Positions 35,491 through 48,898 are shown, counted from the stretch's first letter. The stretch is DNA of 64,000 nucleotides from Lycorma delicatula (GCF_047948215.1 NC_134455.1:168002575-168066574); one strand, 5' to 3'. The notes: a model not told the origin generated them from the sequence alone. Numbers and translations: made by a program.

Positions 35491-38319
35491 TATCGCTTTC
35501 AACTACTCAGTTGTTTATGATATTTTAATTATCCATTTACGGTAACCTAAATTATTGTAATTTTTTAAAATTTAAATGTCATCTAATTAATGAATATAGA
35601 TATTGATTTCATAGATTTTCTTTACTTTCAGAAAATTTGTAGTCCCAGTTGGGATGAGAAATAAAGAGGATTAGGATTAATTGAATTTGAGAAAATACAT
35701 AAAATGTTTCTACAATGCCGTTTTATCTAAATACTGTAATGCGTTCAGGTTTTTGTTCGTACGTAAAACGGTGTTTGTTGGTTTTAAGACATACCAATTT
35801 ATCGTTATGATAATAGGGAACCGATTAATAGCTCAAAATTAAATTTATTGTATCTGTCCAGTTTATTAAACATTAACATTTGCACTTAGTGTCCAAAAAT
35901 TAAAGTACCGTGTAGATATAATTATAGATATAATTTTGTGACATTTTTCATATTTTAAACAATACAAAAACTAACGTTCAAGTTAAGGAGTAAATGTTTT
36001 AAGTAACCGTGATCTCGCATTTATATACGAATATACGGAATAGTTGAATATTTTGACATACTATAGTGAAATTGTTACTGTGCCGACCGACGTCATATAA
36101 AACTATCGAGTATGATCTCTCGATAAAAACGAAAGGTTAGAAGTATGTAAAATAAATCTAGTTCCTCCTTGTTCAAATTCGGCTGAAGATGTTCGGTACT
36201 ACTTTTTTTTAGCGTTCCAAGGTAATGTAATAATGTAAATCGGTCGGGCTAAGAATGAATATGAATGAGACAAACTGCCCTATGCTTGCCGGTGTTATGA
36301 GGCAATATAATCTCGATAAGGAAGAAACACTACTGCTTTTATAAAGCGTTAAACATTTGTAACGCTTTTCACATATGTTTACAATCGATGTAAACGAACG
36401 ATACCAACTCAAGGTCGGATTAGTAAAACCATTCTTATCGTGGCTGACAGACTGTTTGTTGTACCTATCTTGTATCTCCCGATACGACCGTGCGTCAGCA
36501 TCGGTAAGAAAAATAAAGATAATCGCCTTATGAATAAGAAATCATGTAATACTTTATGTACCCTTTAATAAGAGACGTGGAAGGTAAACATTTTCAGTGA
36601 TATTAAGGGTACAGCTTACTAATAGCGAATAGTGTTTGTTTGAGTTAACGTAAGTTAATGGGGTTGAATTGTTTCAACAATACGTTTGTTTACGCACAAT
36701 CAACAGTTTATCTGGAGCAGTACTTGATACCAATTTTCAATCGATCCCGACGGCAGAGTGACAGCGTCTGTCTTTCAAATGTAAGGTTTCAATCTCTGGT
36801 TCTAGCTCGACATTTACAGGCTTCTATCTTTTATGATGAATAATCACCTAATAAAAATAATTTATATATTTATTAGTACGTTCTCTTATTCTTAATCCAC
36901 CCCGCATTTCATAAAATTACGACTAATGTAGCTTATATTACTTAAACGTAAGTTAAAATTTTTCAATTTACTTTCAGTACTGAAGACAATAAATGCCAAA
37001 TGAAAAGGCCGTTAATAATGAATAAAATATATGATATTTTCCGGCTGCCCATTATTGTACTAAGGACGTTAAATGCTAATATGAAACAGCCGTCGGCATT
37101 TTAGATTACATAATATTTTTTTTTATCAGGATTTTTTTTTTTAGTTTCAGTTATACAGTACAATTAAAGCAAATGTAAGAATGATAATATTTTCAACTTG
37201 ACATTAACTTTATTACTGTACGAAATGTTGCATTTTGTAATGTATTTTTATTGATTAACTGTTTTTACTGGTAATTTAAAAAAAAAAAAATATTTATATT
37301 ATTATTATTCCTATTATTTTAATTTAAACTTACAGTTTTAACGCTTTACTACTTTACTTTAATTTAACATATTTTATAAGAAAACGGTGTACTTTTTTAA
37401 ATGATGGAGTTTTTTACGTTAATTTAAAAACATTAAAGCAATAATTTATGGGGAAACAAAAACAATATCCTGTACGTTTAAAATCTGTTTAGAAATCCAC
37501 CGTAAATTCAGAATGGTAGTTTACTGACAGCTCGTTCCCATTGAAAAGGTAGTTCTTGACAGTCACAAGGTAATTTAAAGATAACTTTTATGATGATAAT
37601 AATTGTTAAGAATGCTTTCATTAGGCGTCAATAATATTCTGTCTTTCATTCCTAGTTCTTGACAGACTACTATTGGATTTCTCCACTTTTTTCTTCTTCT
37701 TTTCGTTAAAAATCCGTTCAATGTATAATTGGATGTAAACAATTATTACGCAATGAATATGCGTAATTGTAAAGTTTTATGTAACGTATTTACTCATTTC
37801 ATTTTATGACTTTCTTTTAACGACATATTATTTTTGTTTACAAAAGAAAAATGTATGCAATTAAAATAAATTTCATAATAAATTACTATATCTTAACGGT
37901 TAGTAAGGAATTTAACTGTGCGTTAATAAGATACTAGTTAAAAATTTTCCTGTGAGATCTCTTTCTTGTTTTATGCGGAAAAATATTGTTTATTTTTTAA
38001 TAAAATGTTACTTTTTAATATATGTCTGTGAATTGGTATTATTCTTTTCCGGGATCAGTGTTCATTGTATCAGTATACATACTCTAACTGATGGCTGTTT
38101 TCTGTGATATTCATGCAGAAGAGTTTTTATTTATGAAATCCTCTGTTAGTGGGTTAAATAGTAAATTGTTAATTTTAGCGACTTAATTTATGGTAACCTC
38201 GATTATAAGTTTACTATTATTATAAATATATAATTAAAAATATATATTCTTATTTATACATTATATTATTATCCGGTGGTTCAAAGAAGTACAGAATTTA
38301 AGTCGGTCTAATATGAATT
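35491..38319. other. AT-rich DNA, no gene recognised
   Basis: AT-rich with no supported gene. A diverged direct repeat of about 29 bases occurs at 36,985-37,013 and 37,065-37,093. Small frames (36,209-36,412; 36,658-36,843) are not supported. Confidence 0.55.
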
Positions 38320-38478
38320 GTCGGCTTTCTTGGCGCGAGTGGTAGCGTCTCGGCCTTTCATCCGGAGGTCCCGGGTCTGAATTCCGGTCAGGCATGGCAT
38401 TTTCACACGCAACATTGTAATCCATCTCATTCTCTGAAGCAATACCTAACCGTTGTCGCAGAGGTTAAAAAAAAAAGA
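38320..38478 (+). mobile_element. tRNA-derived SINE, family A, copy 2
   Basis: Best-preserved tail of the three copies. The A-box region is TGGCGCGAGTGG (38,331-38,342). The anticodon-arm-like CGGCCTTTCATCCGG could present TTC. The B-box-like GGTCTGAATTCC is at 38,374-38,385, followed by GGTCAGGCATGGCATTTTCAC. A non-tRNA body (CATCTCATTCTCTGAAGCAA; CGCAGAGGTT) ends in A10. The tRNA-like head resembles a glutamate tRNA in its CTTTCA-C loop and GGAGG-CCCGGGT segment; that parentage is inferred. As a SINE it would be transcribed by RNA polymerase III and mobilised by a LINE partner. Confidence 0.85.
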
Positions 38479-39060
38479 ATTAATTGTTAATTATATTCAA
38501 TTGTTTACATTTCTTAGTTTCTTCATGATTACTATAGATAGAATGAATGAAAATACATTAAAAATAATCAACTGAATCAATAAAAATAAAAAATAAATTA
38601 TTCATCTCAAATAATACAAAGGACTGGATTGATAATAAAATTGTCTTAAAACTTTTATTGTAAAATACATACTAATTATGTGCTTTTTCCAACACTTAAA
38701 ATAAAAATAATGGGGATATTAAGTTTACAAGGAACGCATTGTAAATATTTTTATAGTTTTTTTTATGATGACAGCTCCATTTTTTTGTAACGGGGTGCTT
38801 TTTCCATCCGGTACATTAAGTCATGACTCTTTAAGAAAATTATACTTTTTATTTTGAGCTATTTTAATATAATTAGAATTATTATTTTTTAATGATAAGA
38901 AAAATAACACAATTAATTTTATTACCAACTGTTCATTTAATTTTGTGTAAAATATAATTTATTATAGTGTTAATAGATTAATTTAAAAAATACGAATTAA
39001 TTTACGAGTAATTAAGTAAATTCATTGGAATAATAATAAGATCTGACTTTTAAAATAAAA
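38479..39060. other. AT-rich DNA, no gene recognised
   Basis: Very AT-rich sequence; nothing else recognised. Confidence 0.6.
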
Positions 39061-39243
39061 ATGTGTGATTACAAGCAGGTGCATATAATACTCATAATAA
39101 TAGGTACCACTAGGGAAATTCCAAACGTTGTTCAATCTTTGTCGGTTCTATTCCTGTCAAAGAGTTTTTGTGTCATCCTTCAGAAGATAGCAATTTTGGA
39201 AATCGCTTTCGTAGTGCAGAAGGTAGTGAATATGAAAACGTAA
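39061..39243 (+). mobile_element. LINE ORF2 C-terminal scrap
   Basis: The 60-codon frame reads CDYKQVHIILIIIGTTREIP, then LQKIAILEIAFVVQKVVNMK before the stop. It resembles a C-terminal tail common in insect LINE polyproteins, 'VIPVVIGALG-I---------------LQKAALLGTA-ILRK-L', including spacing and the closing position near the stop codon. No polymerase sequence was seen upstream, so this would be a heavily 5'-truncated insertion. The match is to a remembered family pattern and is moderately secure. Confidence 0.5.
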
Positions 39244-40650
39244 TGCACTATAGATGATAAGCAAGGATACGTGAACCGACTAAAAAATAATAGTAACCGT
39301 AATGCGGTAGTACGTTGAATATTAATATTAATAATCGTATTCCATTATATTTATTAATATTCTGAAAAATTCAGTCATTCATAAAATTAAATATTACATG
39401 AAATAAAATTATCGCTAATTTTATTTCGCTGAACCAGAAAGCATCAATTATAAGCTTGGATAGTATATTTACAACAAAATCAACAATCAAGTGTCGAATT
39501 AATCAGGCGAGCACTGTATGTAGCAAATAACAAATTAAAACACCCAAGAATAGAAAATAAAAACAAATGAATAATCAAATAATAAATCCTACAACCGGCC
39601 GACATAACAGGTGTAGCGGCAGACCAAGAGTAAAAGAGAGAGTATGAGAGTGTGCACCCCTCCTACAGATTAGCTACGCGTAGTATTAACCGTTCTAAAA
39701 ATATAATACAAAGTTTATGTTTATTCGGTATTTTAAACTAAAGAAACCTTATTTTAAAAACCCAACATATCTTAAAAGATATGTAAACCAGAATGAAACG
39801 TTAAAAACCGAACAGCTGAACTGTTTTAGTGATACGATCGATATGTTTGTGGCTATGTTATTGTTTAATTTAATTGTACATACTACCATCTATTTCACTG
39901 TATGCGGATTCGCAGTTCTCTGCTTCTTTCATAAGTAATAATGTAAGGAAAATAACTTTACCGTAAACATTTTTCATTGAATTTTGAATTCTTTCTTGTT
40001 TCTCACTGCTCATCATCTTCGGTAACCTAAACCCTAATAAAATAGAGTGTTAGACAACGGTAACCGTAGTATATTTTTGTGAACATAGAGGATAACGTAT
40101 TGCTTTCTAAACGAATAAATATTATTGTTTACCTTGAAGTTATATTGCATTGTTTCACTGCTTTTCACTGAAACAAAGTGATTCACCCAGTTTCCATTAT
40201 TCAAAATCCGTGGTAAAATTTAGAATTTTAAGGTCATCATTTAGCATCTGTTACAGGACGCAATTCTGGTGAGGGAGTTAAAATCAATTACCTTTCTTCG
40301 TTTAACGTGATATTTTTGAAAATAAATTACGGAATTCGGATTTAAATTAATCGAATGGTATGATTACTAAGGTTATAGTTTAGAATAAAAGAAATCGTAC
40401 AAATTTGAGCGCAAAGCCGAGAATCATCGCAGTCAATGTATAATCTAATGTAAAGAAGATCTCATCAGTTTCTGGTTAATTTGTTTTTATATTTCTAATT
40501 TAAATTTGTGTTTGAAATTACATGAATCTAATAAAACTTCAAAAAAAAAAACATTTACGCACATATCTGTTATAGAATTAAGTAAAAAGTACGTCTATCA
40601 GCAATAAAAAAACTATAAAACCCAAATGTAGTCTTAATAATTGTATTTAG
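39244..40650. other. AT-rich DNA, no gene recognised
   Basis: AT-rich; the frame 39,717-39,938 has no recognisable domain. No RNA gene was seen. Confidence 0.55.
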
Positions 40651-40986
40651 CCCTCGGGGCTGGTCTAGTAGTGAGAAAAAAAAACTCGTTGCGAATTAGT
40701 TGTTTTACAGCTGATTTTCGAAGTCAAAGGTTCTAAAGTTAAAATCCTAGTGAAGGCAGTTACTTTTACACGGATTTGAATATTAGTGGGTGCCGGTGTA
40801 TTTTGGTGCTTGGGATTCAGTTAACTCCAATCAGCAAAGTACGTCTCTCAGGAATTGTCGGTCTGAGTTTGCACAAAACTACACCTAATTTACATGTATC
40901 CTCATTTCATTGGGCCAGTAGGGTTGCTTATTGTTCACTAGTTGAACAAATTGTAACGTACACATTAGGAAAAATAATAAATAATT
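40651..40986 (+). mobile_element. tRNA-derived SINE, family B, copy 1
   Basis: Starts GGGGCTGGTCTAGTAGTGAG (A-box region) and has a degraded B box near 40,735-40,748 (AAGTTAAAATCC). The shared body follows: GTTACTTTTACACGGATTTG, AATATTAG, GTCTCAGGAATTGTCGG, CATTTCATTGGGCC, GGGTTGCTTATTG and GTAACGTACACATTAGGAAA, ending in an A/T-rich tail. It aligns end to end with the copies at 46,431 and 58,205. The apparent frame at 40,776-41,114 lies mostly in this repeat and is not a gene. Confidence 0.82.
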
Positions 40987-41143
40987 ATTGCGTTTGTTTA
41001 AAAGACACGAAATGTTTCTTTTTAGGCATGACTGTTGTACTCTGCTGCCCGTTTAGTCAATACTTCTCTTTTCTCTTCGGAATAGGCGCAGTAGACAAAA
41101 AAAAATTAGAATAAGTTTTCATTTATCGTATTATCTACCATGC

Positions 41144-41161
41144 ATATATATATATATATAT
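41144..41161. repeat. (AT)n microsatellite, short
   Basis: Nine AT dinucleotides. Confidence 0.9.
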
Positions 41162-41251
41162 GAATATTAACATAAATGTAACTTATTTAAGTGTATTTTC
41201 CTCTTGGATGGATAGAATTAAATATAATAAAAAGACATATTTTACTTAAAA

Positions 41252-41361
41252 ATATTACCTTTATTAATTTCTTGGGTTAACCAATCAAGTATATAAACTT
41301 ATAAATTAATGTATGTTAGTATAGTTGGTTTGTTAACCTAAGAAATTAATAAAGGTAATAT
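41252..41361. repeat. Small foldback (MITE-like) element
   Basis: The left arm at 41,252-41,284 (ATATTACCTTTATTAATTTC, then TTGGGTTAACCAA) is the near-exact complement of the right arm at 41,325-41,361 (TTGGTTTGTTAACC, then TAAGAAATTAATAAAGGTAA). There is one 2-base insertion and one mismatch, with a 40-base AT-rich centre. It lacks coding capacity, like a miniature inverted-repeat element. No clear target-site duplication is seen. Confidence 0.7.
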
Positions 41362-42008
41362 ATATTTATATATAAAGTAAGTACAGTGTTAATAAATTAT
41401 AAGCATAAATGCCTATGATGGAAAGAATATTTAAATGAAAAATCTTTAGTAATATTCAAAACAGGTGTAACATTTAAATTGTTAATAAGGATTGGTTGGT
41501 ATAAGTCCATTATTTTAAAGAAAATGAGATAAAATTATCGTAGTTAATAATAATTAGAAAACAGCTATCCGCCTATGAATGCATACATTTTTTCCTACCT
41601 TTTATTATTAATTAATAAAGGCTTTATTTATGAGATTTGCAGCTCTAAATGAAAAGAAGTTGCATTATTTTGTAGGAATTATTGCAAGTTCTTTCATAAT
41701 TTTAATAGAAAAAATAAAATTTGTTCATACGAGTAGATTATCCTCTTAGTGTCTTTAAGTCTTTTGTTACATAATTTAATGAACTGGTAAGTAACATTTT
41801 TTTATTAAACTTAAAGAATTAACAAATGCTATTTAACTATATTTACACGTATTTTTAAGTAGCTTATGGCTGCAGGAGTTTACCACGGTACAATTCTGTT
41901 ATATACTAGTGAGAAGGAATTAAAAAAGAGGTGCTTGGGAAAATAGACGGGATAAAATATGTTAAGAACTGTAGTATTCGGAACGGAAAACGTTTTGAAA
42001 GGACTGTT

Positions 42009-42011
<3 letters not shown>

Positions 42012-42049
<38 letters not shown>
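42012..42049. repeat. (TA)n microsatellite
   Basis: About 38 bases of TA dinucleotide, followed by an imperfect continuation. Confidence 0.95.
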
Positions 42050-42057
<8 letters not shown>

Positions 42058-42354
42058 GTATATTTCTGCTTTTCAGCAAAAGTAAAGACGCATTGTTTTT
42101 GAAAACAAACAGATGCTTCGTACCGTATATACTGTTTCGTTATGAGAACACACAGACACACACGCCCAAACTGTAATATATGAGAACTGGGTAGGTTTAA
42201 CAGGTAGGCGACACATGTGCTGAAAGACGCATTGTGCTTAGTGCTAAGTTTCATAAATAAGACTTATAGCCTGGATTAGGCTGCAAAAACAGGCCGGGTG
42301 GATTTATGCCATGGAACACTGACAAATGTCTTTCCCTCTCGCTCTTGTACCCGA

Positions 42355-42379
42355 GCATGCGCGCGCGTACACACACACG
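42355..42379. repeat. Alternating purine-pyrimidine tract
   Basis: GCATGCGCGCGCG passes into TACACACACAC; about 25 bases of alternating purine-pyrimidine sequence with Z-DNA potential. Confidence 0.8.
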
Positions 42380-45300
42380 AACTCCACACAATAGCGGTGT
42401 TCTATTGAAAGGTGAGCTTTTAAGCCATGGTCAGCCAGGTACGGCAGAGCGTGTCGGTACCTGCTTTCCTTATAATCAACCAAAGTTATGCTACAGGACT
42501 GTTGGATTCGGGCTCCAACAAATTCTTTTCTAGTGTGACGTTACCTAAACGTTTTTTATTTTCAATTCAGAGATGAAACTACTACGATGATGAAACACCA
42601 AAGAAAAGTTTATTACTGTTTTAAAGGATGGTGGTCTATACGTGTTCGCGCGCGTAAAAATTACTTTTGACTCTAGTAATCCAACTAATAGATTGATAAT
42701 TTATATCCTATTCAGTCTTTTAAGTACTGCTTTAAAAAAAAATTTTTGTGGGTTGTGAAATTCACTCAGAATTTTGCAAAAATAAATGAAAATTTTGAAA
42801 ATTCATTAGATTGCATAACACTGTATTTTATTGGAAATTTTTATGATTATCATTTTCAAATAATTTTTCTTATTCTAAGGTATTGTATGGAGACTTGTCC
42901 TGTACTTTATTATTTTATTCTATAGGGCACATATACTGTATACGTAATCTTTTTACTTATAGTTGAATTAAAAAATAAAAGCAAGAGATTTCAGATCTCA
43001 ATATTGATTAGATGTGTAACCGTGACAAATGAATCATAATATTGTTACGGTTGCAAACCTGCATCTACTTTACAAAAAGCCGGTAGCGTATACCTGTTAT
43101 GTGAAAAACTCTGACAGGCACAAATTTTAGTAGTTTGTAATAATCATTTAAATTTCAGATGAACCAATAATTATTAAAATTAAGACTGTAACATTGGTGA
43201 AAATATAAGATTACGATTATCCGCGGTATCATACCTACCCCGGACCGATTGAAAATGTTATTTTCTTCTATTTTGTTTCATATTTTATTAAATATATATT
43301 CATATATTTTATTAATTGTATGAATGTTTGCTATATATTATTTACCAGAAACAGTTTTTCATAAAACTGTACGGTCGTATGCTTTGGGATCTTTTATTAA
43401 ATATTTTAAAAATTATAATATTTCACAAAATATTATTTTAAGAAAATAAGCAGAAAATTAAGCAAGTGTCGGATCTTTTTCTCATTGTAAAATGAAATGA
43501 ACAGTAACGTACGTGATTTTTCTTTGTCAAGTGATGATCATTAAATATGTAATCTCTTTAAGAAACATAAATCCAGTATCATATATTATTACTTATTTAT
43601 TCATCTGAAAAATTACTTTTCGGGTTTATCCGTTCTTTAAATACTGTTTTCATGTTGCAATTAATTGTACAAGATTTATTTTCACTTGATGTGACCGGCT
43701 CACCTGTTAGTTGCCAAAAAACATCTATCTTAATCCGGTCGATTCTGTTAACAGTAAATGTTCCCCTATGTACAGCAGTTAACATTTTACGGCAGACAGA
43801 CCAGACATTTGAATGAGATGAAGTCGTGGTGCTGTCAGCGAGCGACCAGAATTAGAAAAGAGATAGATAAGGTCGATGTCAGCTGAATTTGTCAGGAACG
43901 GAAAGAGTCGTGTAAGAGTGGTGCACTGCCACACCGTTTATACGAGCGACACGACAGCTCAGGCGGTGTTCCAACCGCCTGTTCGCGGCAACATTAATAC
44001 ATCATAAAGCTAAGGATTATTTTGTTATGCGGTGCTGAAGGACTTATTGATTCGGCCGATGTTGAACCGGATTTATTGCGACTCTACATTATATCTTTCT
44101 GTTCTGGAAAATCACTTTTCACTGACTTTTACGATCGTCATTCGACCGGAGGTCCGGGCTACCTTGACGAGGCTAATTTTATTAAGCCTCTTTTAACAAT
44201 TTCTGTCGGCTTTTAAAAGTTAGTAACACTAAACCATAATATATTGACATTTAAGAATTCTTGTTATGAAGGTACTACCACCCGGTTGCTTAAGTTATTG
44301 AATAAACTCTCCGAGTTCTGTAGTCAACAGGGTTTACGTTGGTAATTTTTTTTTTAAGATTATACGAGTATACTCAGTGGCAATTTTATAAGCAGCTACT
44401 TTTTTTACTCTCTTGTGCTGTTTAATATTAATTTAATTATGTTTGTAATTTAAACTTATGAAGTCTTGATTCATTAAACTAAGGTTTGTTGACTGTAATG
44501 CCGATATTTTTCTACTGGAACCAGTTAATTTCTATTTTTTTAATTCTTTTTGATAAGATTTATTAAGATTTTTTTTTTTATTATTTACCCGATACAACTT
44601 ATATCGTTAATCATATTTTTATTTTTTAAATGCGATTGGATGTTATAAAAACAAGTTGCGTCTCCGTCAGTTGTATCTGCAGTAGAAAAATTACTCTACT
44701 TTAACCATTTAGAATGCGTAAACTGTATTACACAGTAAGGTTACAATTGATGTGACATAAATTCTTGTAGTTTAGAGGATATAGATTTACTAACCCTACA
44801 CAAGATTTTTTTTTTCAGATTTAGCAGGGCATTTCCACTTTACCGTATTCTAGTCTACTTTGTAGCATTACCAGCTGACCGTTGCTGTTGTTATAACAAG
44901 GATTAAGGATTTAGATTTTATTATCTTTACTAGTTCACAAGGGTTGTTATTTTGAAAAATTGTCACGTAGCTACAAGATCACAATATTCATGAATTTAGT
45001 TATTTTACTTTTGTAACGTCTTTTGAACTAATTCTATTATTATAGTAATGAAATGTTGAGTGCATTAAAATAATTTAGGCTGTTTATCTGATTGTATTAT
45101 ACATTTTTATTGTTATACAATTTTAATATCTCAAACTTATGTTAGTGTTCATCAGATGTGTAGATACGGTTCAGAATATATTAATGTAATTATAATTATT
45201 TATTATGTCTGTACTCGGCTTTGAATTAATTAACAAATAGACTTTTTCTGCTTTTTAAATTTAATTTTAATATTTATGTTTTTTTCTTTTTATTACAGTT

Positions 45301-46430
45301 TAGTTTACAAAATTAAATCTTCCTGCGTAGATCCTAAACCCCTCGCTGCCCGTGGGTTATTTTTTACCCTAGTAAATAACATATTTTTCTCCATTACACT
45401 TACGGTGGAAGCGTTTTTAAATTAAGTAACAAGATATATTACAACCTGAAGAAATAGAATGTGATGTCATGTATAAAATTGATACTTTTATCATTTTTTT
45501 GTAATTATTTATTCCGTAAATATTAGATTAAAATACTCTGAAATCTGTCGCGTATTTTCTCGTGGAATTTGTTTCATATTATACACATTGTTGATGCTAT
45601 TAGTCAGGTATTGTTTTACATAACGTTCTTCATGATGTATAAAATCTGAGGATCAAACTGTGGTTCACGATATACTCCCTTACTTAATGATTCTACACTG
45701 TCATTGAGTCGATCGTTTCAATTTTTTTTTTGTAAATTAATTTTTATGTCGTAGTAATTTTTTAAGAAGATAAGTTTTTCACGCTTCATTTTATTAATTT
45801 TGATACCGATCACCCTTACGACTATTAAATTTTATTGATGTTTGTAACAGCAATGTATTCTTGTGACCTTTATTTTTATGAATATGCCGTACGAAATAAC
45901 CGAGTAAAATATACTGTTTTTCTATTTCTTTTAACTGCTTTACGTAATTTTACTGACAGTTTTTATACAGTTTAGTTCAAAGTAAACTAAAGCATTGAGA
46001 AAATAAAATTTTGGTATTAATTAATTGTCAAAATATATAAATTCTGCAATTAGATTTATTTCTGTGTTTTAGATTAAAGTATACTATTTCTGTATTTAAA
46101 ATTATGAAACTATTCGTAGTTGAATTTGAAGGCGTTTGTGACGGTTATTAGCGTTGATAGATAATAATATTCCCAAAACACATAAAACTATATATCCAAT
46201 TTCAGATTAAACTTTTGTTTTTTTATGATTTAATGAATTTTTTTCCTCACTGGAGGTAAAAAATTTGTACTTATTCTTTACGTTTGTAAATAGTCAGTTT
46301 AATTTTTTCGGTGACATTCTAAAACTGCTCCGTAAATTTTTTGAATTTGTATGAAACTATCGGTCTCACTGCTACGCACGGCACTAGATGAATCCAGACT
46401 CAAAATTGTGAAATTTATTCTTTAAATAAA

Positions 46431-46768
46431 GTGAGCCCATACAGGGGCTGATCTAGTAAACTCATCGTCACGAATCTGTTTTTTAACAGCTGATTTTCAA
46501 TGTCGAAGGATCTGAGGTTTGAATCCTAGTAAATGGCAGTTGCTTTTATACGGATTTGAATATTAGACAGTGGATACCGTGTACTTTGGTGGTCAGGGTT
46601 CAATTAACCACACGTCTCAGGAATGGTCGACCTGAGTCCGTACAAGATTACACCTCATTTACGTGTCATACATATCATCCTCAATTCATTTGCCGTGGGG
46701 GAGGGGGTTGCTTATTATTGATTAATTGAACAGATTGCAACGTACACATTAGAAAAATAAAAAAAAAC
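46431..46768 (+). mobile_element. tRNA-derived SINE, family B, copy 2
   Basis: Has AGGGGCTGATCTAGTAAACT (A-box region) and a good B box, GGTTTGAATCC (46,516-46,526). The same body as the other copies follows: TTGCTTTTATACGGATTTGA, AGACAGTGGATACCG, CGTCTCAGGAATGGTCG, CCTGAGTCCGTACAAG, GGTTGCTTATTATTG and GCAACGTACACATTAG, ending in an A-rich tail. Length is about 335 bases. Confidence 0.85.
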
Positions 46769-48898
46769 ATTATTTTAAACATTATTTCGTTGTTACTTAT
46801 AGTAATAATAATCTAAATATTTATGGAATTTACAGTATTTTTAGTCTAAATTTTTTAGAAAGTTCATTCAATTTAATACATGTGATGTAGTTAAAAATTA
46901 TAGAGCAGTATTTTTTAAATGTTTACTCATTGTTGAAAAGAGATACTTTTTTTAAAGTCAGTTTGTATTATTTTAAAAATTCATTCAGATTACAAAAATT
47001 AAAATTACAAGCAGTTTAATTTTTATTTAAAATGTCGTGGTTCCACAAAAAAAAAATAAAGATACTTCTAGTCAAAGTGATTCCTTTCTTCCGATAAAAA
47101 TAATCTACTGTTAATATTTAAAGAAATCTCTTGAAATATTTTTTTCATTTTATCTCGTTTTCGGTAATTAGAATAAAGATTTTTTTTGCCTGTTTTATTT
47201 TTATATTATATCTATTAAAAAATTACTTTTTATGGAGAGCAGTAAAAAGCAAAAATGACCGTCCATTGCCTCATTTTGTATAAACACCATTATTCTTTTA
47301 TAGATTCAACATTGTAACTACATTAATCTGAATGATTCATTGATTGAACAAACACTCGTTACATTTTTTCTTGTTTTCTGGTGAAGAAGGTGGTTAACAT
47401 CTGTCTGATATTTCCTCTTCTATCAGTTTGATTGTTAAACAACCTTGATTATTCGATTGTATTTCAACCATTGTGTAATATGTGTTACGTATTGCTTGCT
47501 ATATAATGTAAAAACGTTCGGTTTATTACTTTAGGGTCGTAGAATTTTTATATCATTTCATATAAGTTAAATTTCTTTTCCTTTCGCTGCAAAGCAGTAC
47601 TTAATTTTAGAAATTTAGATCTGATCTGTTTCTCCGTGCAGTATTTTGTTGTTAGATATGTTCATGAATAATTTATCCGTTGAAGAGACCAAGATGTTTT
47701 TCTTTTTTTCTTTTAGTGAAGCCGCACTTTCGTTCGATTTATTCATTTAATTGTATTACAATTTTTTGACTGGACTTTTTGACAATCCTCATTTTTTCCC
47801 TGTTCTGCCCTAACTATTTAATCTTATCATCCGCATTTTAAGTATCATCTTTAGTTGTTTGCTAAATATATTCAGTCTTTTCTTTCAGTTGTATGGTTAA
47901 AATTCTGTTACCGAAAGGAAATAGAAAATAATAATAAAGGAAACATCCTTTATTGCTTGCTGTACAAAATTATACAGTATATATTAGTACCGTGTGTAGA
48001 AGAAATTTCTTTTCTGATGAAAGAAAAACCATTATTGGTTAGTATATTTACGGTTTTGTTCGCAGAGATGACGTGAATATGTACCGATCAGCATTTCAGG
48101 AATTGAATTTATGTGTGTTAGGTCCCATAACAAAATTCACTTACAGAAATTGCATAGCGATCTGAAGAATGGCAAAATACAATCCCAGACTGCCTGTGGT
48201 AAGGTGTGCTTTCTGAAATGCACATTATATTGTTCCCTTCATGTTTTTTCACAACAAGAAGAAGCAGTATATAAATCATTACTCTCTGATAAAGCTACTA
48301 AGGGAGCCGCTAGTACCTCAAATACTTTGCTTGGATGACAGCTGTATAGACTGGAAAAGATTGCGTAATGAAATAAGTTAAAGAAATCATTCCTGTTTTG
48401 AAAAAATGCGTAACGATATGCATGGTTTCAAATATATGCAAACACTGCTTCCATTCGGAAGGGGCGCAAGAGTTATATTAGGAAGGAATATGGATGATAA
48501 ATTTAATATCTCTCATTAAGAAGTTCGTCGATTGGATCAGGACACGTAGTCGGAATGAGCCGTACAATAATTGTGAAAAAATTTTCATAAGAGAGGTACT
48601 TCGTAGAAATAAATCATCATTGGAAGCGTTGATATTGCGTTATGAATACGAGTACATCTGCGAAGATGATTTCTCGAGCCCCTGTTAATAAAAAAGAAAG
48701 TTATTGGCAGGAAGCAATGGGATGACTGGCTGTACTTTTCGGTCCTGCAGAGACACTATCACCTAAAAATACTTACTGTATTAATAAATTTATTTAATCT
48801 ATATTATACAAAATTTTACCTTTTTAGTTGAACTTTATATTTTATAGAACAAATATTTAAATAAATAAATATAACTAAGTACGCAAAGAAATAATGTG
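46769..48898. other. AT-rich DNA; unidentified frames near 48.1-48.7 kb
   Basis: Mostly AT-rich. Around 48,110-48,690 composition is more balanced and two plus-strand frames (48,111-48,338, with SQQEEAVYKSLLSDKATKGA; 48,494-48,688, with FVDWIRTRSRNEPYN) look less like chance than others here. I cannot assign them; a decayed mobile element or an old pseudogene is possible. Confidence 0.4.

Larger units (their letters stand above)
40987..46430. other. AT-rich DNA with simple repeats, no gene recognised
   Basis: Contains the foldback and microsatellites listed separately. A GC-richer patch at 43,780-44,010 includes the short hairpin AGGCGGT-loop-ACCGCCT near 43,961-43,981 but no recognised product. 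The minus frame 41,880-42,254 is built partly from a TA microsatellite (an IYIYIY run) and is not a gene. Confidence 0.55.

Noticed and set aside
40776..41114. 112-codon plus-strand frame
   Set aside because: Most of it lies inside a tRNA-derived SINE copy that is broken differently in the other two copies.
41880..42254. 124-codon minus-strand frame
   Set aside because: The middle is a translated TA microsatellite (an IYIYIY run) and the rest shows no motif.
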